Source: Bacteroidetes bacterium UBA7368
GTDB lineage: Bacteria > Bacteroidota > Rhodothermia > Rhodothermales > UBA10348
Direction of reading: 5' to 3'
NCBI GenBank assembly: GCA_002469915.1
Contig: DKOG01000180.1
Coordinates: forward strand, 1 to 36,596
DNA: 36,596 nucleotides
Shown one piece after another: positions 7,878 to 14,161 of this stretch (within the stretch, counting starts at the first letter, position 1; each line of letters begins with the position of its first letter). The notes beneath the pieces are model-generated. The model did no database searches and was not told where the DNA came from. It was given only the letters and a program-made list of their open reading frames with translations. The position numbers were made by a program, and so were the translations under genes.

Positions 7878-10850
7878 TCAGTCTGAACGGCCGTTTGATT
7901 CGTCTTCGGCGTCTTCAATAATTTCAGCTTCTTCCGGCTCATCTTCTTCTGGCTCATCCTCTCGCGAGGCGAGTGCGTCAAGGTCAAATTCTTTTTCGGT
8001 GGACGCTGCACCTGTTCCACGACTCAATTCTTCGGCAAGATAGTGTCCGGTAGAAGTCGTCGATTTTGCCAATTCCTCTGGCGTTCCGGCAAAAAGAATT
8101 TGCCCTCCTGCATCGCCGCCATCAGGGCCTAAGTCCACCACATAGTCTGCAACTTTGACTACATCTAGGTTGTGTTCGATCACTAAAACAGTGTTTCCCT
8201 TACGCACGAGTGCTTGCAACACACCTAGCAGATGGCGAATATCCTCAAAGTGAAGACCGGTTGTCGGCTCATCAAGGATATACAATGTTTTCCCCGTTCC
8301 GGGTCGGGAAAGCTCTTTGGCCAGCTTAACACGTTGCGCTTCGCCACCGGATATGGTCGTTGCCTGCTGTCCCAGTCGAATATATCCCAGTCCAACAGAA
8401 TGCAATGTGCGTAGCTTCCGCGCGATTTTGGGAATCAGTTCAAAAAAGGAAAGGGCCTCCTCGACCGTCATTTCAAGGATGTCTGCAATACTTTTGCCCT
8501 TAAAGCGCACTTCGAGTGTTTCGGTATTGTAGCGGCGTGAACTACAGGTTTCACACTCGACGTACACATTGGGTAGGAAGTTCATTTCCAACTTTACGAT
8601 GCCTGCGCCTTTGCAGGACTCACACCGACCGCCCTTGACGTTAAATGAGAATCGCCCGGGTTTGTAGCCACGGATTTTCGACTCCGGTAGCTGAGCAAAC
8701 AAATCCCGAATATTCCCAAATAGACCCGCGTACGTTGCTGGATTAGAACGGGGCGTCCTGCCGATCGGACTTTGATCAATATCGATGACTTTATCGATAT
8801 GCTCTAACCCTTCAATCTCTGCATAGGGTAACGGTACCGTTTTAGCATTATGGAAGTCCGCTGCCAGAATGGGATACAGTGTCTGATTGATGAGTGTCGA
8901 CTTTCCTGATCCAGAAACTCCGGTGACGCAACTAAACGTACCCAAGGGCAGCGAAAATTCGTCCCCCTTCAAGTTGTGCCCCTTAGCGCCACTAAGTTTT
9001 AACCAGTTTCCATTGCCCGGACGCCGAACTTTCGGAACAGCAATTGATCTCGTCCCATGCAAGTAGGCGGTCGTGAGGCTGGTGGTCCCGTTCTTTCCCG
9101 GTTTCATCGCCGAGGGTACAGATGCACCAACAACCTGCCCGCCTAGTTCTCCAGCACCCGGACCTAGGTCAATAACGAAGTCAGCAGATTCGATCATATC
9201 CCGATCATGCTCGACCACCAACACTGAGTTTTCGAGATCTCTTAGCTGCTTCAACGACTCGATCAACTTTGTATTGTCGCGGGCATGCAGTCCAATGGAC
9301 GGTTCGTCCAGGACATATAAGACGCCCGTCAACTGGGTACCAATCTGTGTTGCCAACCGGATGCGCTGACTTTCGCCGCCCGACAACGTGCGGGCAGAGC
9401 GGTCTAGATTCAAATATCCGACTCCAACATTGATCAGAAAATCTAGGCGCTCAGAAATTTCCTTGACGATGGGCCCTGCAATAAGCTCTTGTCGGTCATT
9501 CAGTTTGATCTGATCGAAGAACGTTCGCAGGTTGTAAAAATCCATTCGAACAAGTTCGCCGATGGAGCGGTCACCAAATTTGAAAGAAAGTGATTCTGGC
9601 CTCAGGCGACCTCCTTCACAGGAAGAGCAATCCATGTGCCGCATATAGGCTTCAGCCCACTTGCGCGACGTATTCGATGACGTGTTTTCATAGGTATGTA
9701 AAACGTGACCGTTTACACCGCTAAAACGGTGTTTATACGTTACTTCGCGATCCTTGTATTTGTATACAATATCAAACTGATCTTCTCCTGCACCCTCTAG
9801 CAAGACCTGCATCTGTTCTTGGGTCAGGTCGCTGATCGGAGTATCAAAACTGAACCCCATATCATCTGCTACAGCCTGAACCTGAGAAAAAATCCAAATG
9901 TCTCTTGGGACACCCAGCGGCTGGATGGCACCTTCAGCAATGCTTTTTGACCGATTGGGAATAATGAGGTCTGGATCTAATTCCATTTTCGAGCCCAAGC
10001 CGTTGCATTCCTGGCAAGCTCCGTAGGGAGAGTTGAATGAAAAGGTATTTGGGGAAGGATCGTCGTAGGAGACGCCATCATCAGGACAGAACAAGTGCCT
10101 GCTGAAAACGCGATCACCCGTTTCTTCTGGACCACTCAGAATTTGAACAATCAACGTGCCACTGCCCATACCCAGTGCTGTCTCAACGGATTGTGCAATA
10201 CGCGTACGAATTCCGGGCTTAATGACCAGGCGATCCACCACGACTTCGATATCGTGAACCTTGTACCGATCCACCTTCATGCCTTTCTCGATTTCCTTGG
10301 CCTTTCCGTCTATACGGACGCGCTGGAATCCTTGCTTGCCGATCTGCTCGAACAACTCTCGGTAATGACCTTTTCGGCCCTTCACCAAGGGAGCCAACAA
10401 TAGCACACGGCTGCCCTCTACCAAGTTCAAAATGCCGTCAATGATTTCATCATCACTCTGCTTGCGCATCAATCCGCCAGAAACGTGCGAATAGGCCATC
10501 GAAGCGCGGGCATATAGCAAGCGTAAAAAGTCGTAAATCTCGGTGACGGTCCCAACCGTAGATCTTGGGTTACGGCTAACGGTCTTCTGTTCGATAGCAA
10601 TTACCGGAGAAAGTCCGTCAATAAAGTCCACATCCGGACGCTCCATCATCCCAAGAAATTGGCGGGCATACGCGCTGAGACTTTCCATGTAGCGACGCTG
10701 GCCTTCCGCATAAATCGTATCGAAAGCCAAGGAAGACTTGCCGGAGCCCGACAACCCGGTAATGACTACGAGCTGATTACGAGGAATATCCAGATCAATG
10801 TTCTGGAGATTATGCTCCCTTGCCCCTCTAATTACAATATGCTCGTTCAT
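7878..10850 (-). CDS. uvrA: UvrABC excinuclease subunit A
   Basis: UvrA is the damage-recognition ATPase of nucleotide excision repair; as a dimer it scans DNA and loads UvrB. The 990-residue protein has both ABC ATPase modules: Walker A GLSGSGKSSLAFDT (about residue 31) and GVSGSGKSTL (about 645), and signatures LSGGESQRIRLA and ISGGEAQRVKLA, each followed by a Walker B with LDEP. The C-terminal zinc module has the usual CxxC...CxxC spacing (CESC and CETC). The first zinc module is atypical: the first pair reads CPDD rather than CxxC, with only the later CQEC intact. A strongly acidic tail of about 30 residues (DEPEEDEPEEAE) makes it longer than E. coli UvrA (940 residues). No LexA-type box could be recognised in the 131 bases upstream. 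It heads a transcript with two downstream genes. Confidence 0.98.
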   Translation of the reverse strand: MNEHIVIRGAREHNLQNIDLDIPRNQLVVITGLSGSGKSSLAFDTIYAEGQRRYMESLSAYARQFLGMMERPDVDFIDGLSPVIAIEQKTVSRNPRSTVGTVTEIYDFLRLLYARASMAYSHVSGGLMRKQSDDEIIDGILNLVEGSRVLLLAPLVKGRKGHYRELFEQIGKQGFQRVRIDGKAKEIEKGMKVDRYKVHDIEVVVDRLVIKPGIRTRIAQSVETALGMGSGTLIVQILSGPEETGDRVFSRHLFCPDDGVSYDDPSPNTFSFNSPYGACQECNGLGSKMELDPDLIIPNRSKSIAEGAIQPLGVPRDIWIFSQVQAVADDMGFSFDTPISDLTQEQMQVLLEGAGEDQFDIVYKYKDREVTYKHRFSGVNGHVLHTYENTSSNTSRKWAEAYMRHMDCSSCEGGRLRPESLSFKFGDRSIGELVRMDFYNLRTFFDQIKLNDRQELIAGPIVKEISERLDFLINVGVGYLNLDRSARTLSGGESQRIRLATQIGTQLTGVLYVLDEPSIGLHARDNTKLIESLKQLRDLENSVLVVEHDRDMIESADFVIDLGPGAGELGGQVVGASVPSAMKPGKNGTTSLTTAYLHGTRSIAVPKVRRPGNGNWLKLSGAKGHNLKGDEFSLPLGTFSCVTGVSGSGKSTLINQTLYPILAADFHNAKTVPLPYAEIEGLEHIDKVIDIDQSPIGRTPRSNPATYAGLFGNIRDLFAQLPESKIRGYKPGRFSFNVKGGRCESCKGAGIVKLEMNFLPNVYVECETCSSRRYNTETLEVRFKGKSIADILEMTVEEALSFFELIPKIARKLRTLHSVGLGYIRLGQQATTISGGEAQRVKLAKELSRPGTGKTLYILDEPTTGLHFEDIRHLLGVLQALVRKGNTVLVIEHNLDVVKVADYVVDLGPDGGDAGGQILFAGTPEELAKSTTSTGHYLAEELSRGTGAASTEKEFDLDALASREDEPEEDEPEEAEIIEDAEDESNGRSD

Positions 10851-10981
10851 TCAGGAATCAGGCCGACAGATGGATGCTCATGTGCTGCTCGGGCGAACCG
10901 AAGCTGGAGATCAGAAAAAAGCGGAATCCGTACATAACCCCGGCCTGCTTCATTCGTTTCTGATTCAAGTAAGGATATTGA

Positions 10982-11719
10982 TTAAAGCATTCCCGGAAAC
11001 ACCGCTTTTCGGCGCTCTGGATAGTCATCGAAGGTGGCACGATACCAGCGATGATGTTGAATCGCTCTCGGGACGAGGTTAGCCACTGTCCAAACCGCAA
11101 AGGATGCGGATTCGAGCGTACCTGCAATGAGGGCGAATCCGATCCACTCTATGATCTCTCCGAGGTAGTTGGGACAGGTGATCCAACGATACAACCCTCC
11201 GTGCGGAATCTGATATACCCCTGACTCATTTTCCTTCCGCAAGGAAAACAAGGTTTGGTCTGCCAAGACGTTCACGGTAGCGCCGCCCACAAACAGCGCT
11301 AACCCAATCCAAGTCATAGGATGACTCCAAAACCCATCGACTTGCACGTGACTCATCCCCCATCCGTTCAGCCCTCCGTTTATCATATTGAACACAACGG
11401 CCGAAAGCATGATTATGATCGGCATTTGGCGGTGCTTCCACCGTGCTCTGAATGGATAAATAATGGCACGATGCAGGTAATGCACGATCCAAAGTCCCAC
11501 GAGTAGAACGTGAGCCGTTTCCTGGATGCGGCCTCCGGCCGCAACGAGAAGGGCTAAAGGCGAAACACACTCCATGATGATCCAGCCCATGCGGTGCCCA
11601 ATGGTCGGGCCCCATCCGGTTGATAGATGGCGACCGTAGGGAGCCACACGAAAGAGTAGCACGACGAACGTCGCGACTGCCAACCCCATCCATGCCCAGA
11701 CCAATGTTGATTCCGTCAT
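10982..11719 (-). CDS. Membrane protein of the steroid 5-alpha-reductase / DUF1295 family
   Basis: The 245-residue protein has about six hydrophobic helices. Its C-terminal third carries the family's hallmark sequence: LYRWITCPNYLGEIIEWIGFAL, with the NYxGE core and following hydrophobic helix, then RAIQHHRWYRATFDDYPERRKAVFPGML, with the HxWY and final YP..RKAxxPG elements (PF02544). Enzymes of this fold reduce carbon-carbon double bonds of steroids or isoprenoids with NADPH, or methylate (ICMT-like relatives), at the inner membrane. The substrate in bacteria of this group is not known. It lies between the rpoZ terminator (11749-11783) and uvrA and has its own promoter space. The 131 bases between its stop and the uvrA start hold no obvious terminator. 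Confidence 0.85.
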   Translation of the reverse strand: MTESTLVWAWMGLAVATFVVLLFRVAPYGRHLSTGWGPTIGHRMGWIIMECVSPLALLVAAGGRIQETAHVLLVGLWIVHYLHRAIIYPFRARWKHRQMPIIIMLSAVVFNMINGGLNGWGMSHVQVDGFWSHPMTWIGLALFVGGATVNVLADQTLFSLRKENESGVYQIPHGGLYRWITCPNYLGEIIEWIGFALIAGTLESASFAVWTVANLVPRAIQHHRWYRATFDDYPERRKAVFPGML

Positions 11720-11748
11720 ATCTGAAGGTCCGAAAAATGAGGCATAAA

Positions 11749-11783
11749 AAAAGGGAGGGCGTCCTGCGGACGCCCTCCCTTTT
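11749..11783 (-). terminator. Strong intrinsic terminator after rpoZ
   Basis: A perfect 16-bp inverted repeat (11749-11764 with 11768-11783, loop of 3) is rich in G and C in its core and A/T at its outer ends. Read on the minus strand, it is followed by a run of seven U residues (11752-11746). It ends the rpoZ transcript 22 bases after its stop codon. The hairpin also ends in U4 on the plus strand, so it may block transcription both ways. Confidence 0.9.
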
Positions 11784-11804
11784 CATCCAAACGGATGAGA
11801 AAAA

Positions 11805-12116
11805 CTAAATCAAAGAGCCCATATCTTCTTCCGTAGGCTTACGAAAATAGACGTCGCCATCTACCATCTCATCGATGGCCATTTCTGTTGGCTCTGGTTT
11901 CACTTCGTATTCAAGAGATACTTTTGCCTGCTCTTCCTGAAATCGAGGGTCTTCTAGCTCCTGCTCGAAGCCTTCAAAATATGCGAGCTTATCGTCCAAT
12001 TCGGTTTTCACGTTGGTTGAAATCTGACGTGAGCGCTTGGAAAGAATAGCAACAGATTCGAAAAGGTTGCCGGTCATCGCCGCGAGGCGGTTCATATCGA
12101 TCGTTTTGATCGCCAT
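11805..12116 (-). CDS. rpoZ: DNA-directed RNA polymerase omega subunit (Bacteroidota type)
   Basis: Omega stabilises the beta' subunit during assembly of RNA polymerase. The 103-residue protein follows the Bacteroidota version of the Rpb6/omega fold: an N-terminal helix with TGNLFESVAILSKRSRQIS (residues 15-33), an acidic extension that is longer than in E. coli omega (ELDDKLAYFEGFEQELEDPRF), then the closing KPEPTEMAIDEMVDGDVYFRKP, corresponding to the ligand-contacting helix and the final strand. Length and sequence pattern agree with that clade, which supports the lineage call for this window. It is transcribed alone: a strong terminator follows it and a terminator-like hairpin sits in its leader (12137-12161). 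In many relatives rpoZ is clustered with other genes (bamD, coaBC), but not here. Confidence 0.9.
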   Translation of the reverse strand: MAIKTIDMNRLAAMTGNLFESVAILSKRSRQISTNVKTELDDKLAYFEGFEQELEDPRFQEEQAKVSLEYEVKPEPTEMAIDEMVDGDVYFRKPTEEDMGSLI

Positions 12117-12136
12117 AGCTGTCGGGATCCAGTCTT

Positions 12137-12161
12137 AAAAAAAGGGCTCTAAAGAGAGCTT
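12137..12161 (-). promoter_or_regulatory. rpoZ: Terminator-like hairpin in the rpoZ leader
   Basis: On the minus strand, a stem of five pairs (12146-12150 with 12155-12159) plus two G-U pairs and a 4-base loop is followed directly by seven U residues (12143-12137). That is the form of an intrinsic terminator, ending 20 bases before the rpoZ start codon. There is no minus-strand gene upstream to be terminated, so it could attenuate rpoZ itself. The stem is short, so the strength is uncertain. Confidence 0.45.
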
Positions 12162-12368
12162 ATGCAGTGGGAGCTTGTTTATTGTCCTGAACTGCTGTAG
12201 AGTTTCTGGCCAACACAATCTTCACACAATGGTTCCGCAGCCCTTTTAGAACTGAAACGGTTTCTCAGTTCGCTCAAGCGGCCTTTCAAACCCGTCGACA
12301 TACCAAATAGGCCGAAACAGATCGAAAAGAAACATGCTTACTTCAACTCTGCGCTTAAAACAGCCTTT

Positions 12369-12776
12369 TTGCTGATTATCCCAGCTTTTTTACTTATTGC
12401 TGGGTGTTACGCATTTTCTTCTGACGAGGATGAAAGCGGAAAAGACGCGTTTACCGGTCAGGTATTGGATGACCAAACGAATAACCCAGTTCCAGGTGCG
12501 TTTATCCGCATTCTGCCATTCGACCTTCTTTTTGAAGCTGATTTAGAGGGCCTATTTTCGTTTATAGTCGCTGAAAACATCGACCCGCTCACTCCGGAGA
12601 CTCCTGTCGTAAATGCGATTGTGATCAAAACGGAAGTCCCCAATGGCACACTAGAAATTGTCTTAGGCAGTGGCGGCGTTCCTTTCTCCAGAACAAGGGG
12701 CATCCGCACTATTGAGCTTCCAGACGGACGATATCAGTTCGAACACGGAGATTCGAATCCGGTTGAAATTCGCTAA
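12369..12776 (+). CDS. Lipoprotein with carboxypeptidase-regulatory-like fold; start codon uncertain
   Basis: From a TTG at 12369 the product is 135 residues, with a hydrophobic h-region and lipobox IAGC (Cys at residue 13), then GKDAFTGQVLDDQTNNPVPGAFIRIL, the typical first strands of a CarboxypepD_reg-like domain. From the TTG start, the lipoprotein signal has no basic N-terminus. An ATG at 12334, in the neighbouring frame, reads MLTSTLRLKQPF with two basic residues and then stops. One extra T in the T5 run at 12366-12370 would fuse it to the h-region and give a textbook lipoprotein signal. Either the start is truly TTG, as in other genes here, or a base is missing from the sequence, or the gene is recently frameshifted. 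The gap 12117-12368 otherwise holds only the rpoZ leader. Confidence 0.65.
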   Translation: MLIIPAFLLIAGCYAFSSDEDESGKDAFTGQVLDDQTNNPVPGAFIRILPFDLLFEADLEGLFSFIVAENIDPLTPETPVVNAIVIKTEVPNGTLEIVLGSGGVPFSRTRGIRTIELPDGRYQFEHGDSNPVEIR

Positions 12777-12855
12777 GGGCATCCACGAATACCCTTCTTG
12801 TTCTGAAACGCGATCGGAGTAAAAGCGTCATATCGGTAACCATTCTTCCGTTACC

Positions 12856-13992
12856 GTGCACAAACATCTCATTTTTTCCATCTCCCTGACCTTTTGTCTT
12901 TTTTGCACGCCGGACGTTTATGGCCAGCAAATAGCACGCGCCAGGCTATTGGGGACCGTTCAAGATGCCACCTCAGGCGAAGCCCTTCAGGGTGTCCATA
13001 TCTTTATCTCCCGCTCCTCTATTGGGGCCGTCTCTGATTCTGAGGGTGCTTTCAGACTCACGATACCGCTCGGAGCTCATCGCATCGTAGTCTCTCGTGT
13101 GGGCCATCAGACGCAGACTCATGATGTCATGATCAGAGCGCCGAAATCTTACAAGCTAGATTTTGACCTTGTGGAAGAGGTGATGGTTCTCGGAGAGTTA
13201 TCCATTTCCGATAAACGAGATGAGCATTGGGATGACTATCTCAAACAGTTCCGGGAAGCTTTTTTAGGAATGACAGACAATGCGAGAGAAGTCGAAATCC
13301 TGAATCCTGAAATTCTAGACCTCATGAAGGATGCCGGTACGCTCATCGCTAGTGCGGACGAGCCGTTGATACTCAATAACCGTGCGCTCGGATACCGTAT
13401 TGAACATCACCTCCATCAGTTTGTGATCGATGGGGATGAAACCTGGCAAGATGGCGAATCCTATTTCAGAGAAATGACGCCCTCATCAGAGCAGGAGGCC
13501 GAGAAGTGGGATAAACACCGAAAGAAAGCATACAACGGCTCAGCACAGCACTTTTTTCGGTCTATGATGGACAACCGGACCCGAAAAGAGGGATTTCAAG
13601 TCTTTCACGTGGATGACCCAGACGAAGTAGGAGATCGGAGACAGTATGAAATGAACTCAGCTGCGCCGTTTCAAGAGCCTCAGTTTGCGGTGAATCCTTT
13701 TACTTTCTTAGAGCCTGGAAACACGGATCAAGATTATACGCTGCACTTCTCGAATTACTTCATGATTGTGTATACACATGAGGAAGAAGACCGGCGGTAT
13801 GCTGAATGGCAAAGGGTCTATCATTCGGGCCAAGTCAGGGATATGCAGTACTCATGGCTTCGACTCCAGAACGGAGCTACGACGCTCGACTCCAGAGGAA
13901 ACGTGCTCGATCCCTATGCCGTAGCATACTTTGGATACATGTCATTCGAGAGACTTGCAGATCTCTTACCAAAAGAATATGATACTAAGTAG
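12856..13992 (+). CDS. Exported protein with N-terminal carboxypeptidase-D regulatory-like domain
   Basis: The 378-residue protein starts at GTG 12856 with a signal peptide (LIFSISLTFCLFC, cleavage near VYGQ). Residues about 28-115 form a CarboxypepD_reg-like beta-sandwich: LLGTVQDATSGEALQGVHIFIS, GAVSDSEGAFRLTIPLGAHRIVVSRVGH. In Bacteroidota this domain leads surface receptors or stand-alone secreted proteins. The remainder (about 120-378) is a domain I cannot name; it has conserved-looking aromatic and charged motifs (ALGYRIEHHLHQFVIDGDE, DYTLHFSNYFMIVYTHEEED) and appears to be beta-rich. No Cys lipobox and no beta-barrel end are seen. It precedes a TonB-dependent receptor by 169 bases, with a weak hairpin between, so it may be regulated separately. 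Confidence 0.8.
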   Translation: MHKHLIFSISLTFCLFCTPDVYGQQIARARLLGTVQDATSGEALQGVHIFISRSSIGAVSDSEGAFRLTIPLGAHRIVVSRVGHQTQTHDVMIRAPKSYKLDFDLVEEVMVLGELSISDKRDEHWDDYLKQFREAFLGMTDNAREVEILNPEILDLMKDAGTLIASADEPLILNNRALGYRIEHHLHQFVIDGDETWQDGESYFREMTPSSEQEAEKWDKHRKKAYNGSAQHFFRSMMDNRTRKEGFQVFHVDDPDEVGDRRQYEMNSAAPFQEPQFAVNPFTFLEPGNTDQDYTLHFSNYFMIVYTHEEEDRRYAEWQRVYHSGQVRDMQYSWLRLQNGATTLDSRGNVLDPYAVAYFGYMSFERLADLLPKEYDTK

Positions 13993-14024
13993 CTAATATT
14001 TAATAGTTTAGATGCATCATTATT

Positions 14025-14047
14025 GTTATCAAAATAACCATTTTTTC
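14025..14047 (+). terminator. Weak AT-rich hairpin plus T-tract after the 12.9-kb gene
   Basis: GTTAT and ATAAC (14025-14029 and 14034-14038) form a 5-bp hairpin with a 4-base loop, and a T6 run follows within a few bases. It lies in the AT-rich gap before the TonB receptor gene. It may be a weak terminator for the gene ending at 13992. The stem is too short to be sure. Confidence 0.3.
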
Positions 14048-14105
14048 CCTGTTCGTTCACACGCCTAGTTATCCACATTTATTAGGTTTACTTGATTGTC
14101 AATTT

Positions 14106-14130
14106 CGATCTCACTACTGTCTTGAGATCG
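14106..14130 (+). promoter_or_regulatory. Perfect inverted repeat upstream of the TonB receptor
   Basis: CGATCTCA at 14106-14113 and its exact complement TGAGATCG at 14123-14130 are separated by 9 bases and end 31 bases before the ATG at 14162. The symmetry could be an operator for a dimeric regulator or a leader hairpin near the ribosome-binding region. No U-tract follows, so it is not an intrinsic terminator. Confidence 0.45.
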
Positions 14131-14161
14131 CCTTTATCCTTACCTACCAAATCGTGTGGAT

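Noticed and set aside
10851..10981. SOS box upstream of uvrA
   Set aside because: No LexA-type palindrome could be recognised in the 131 bases before the start.
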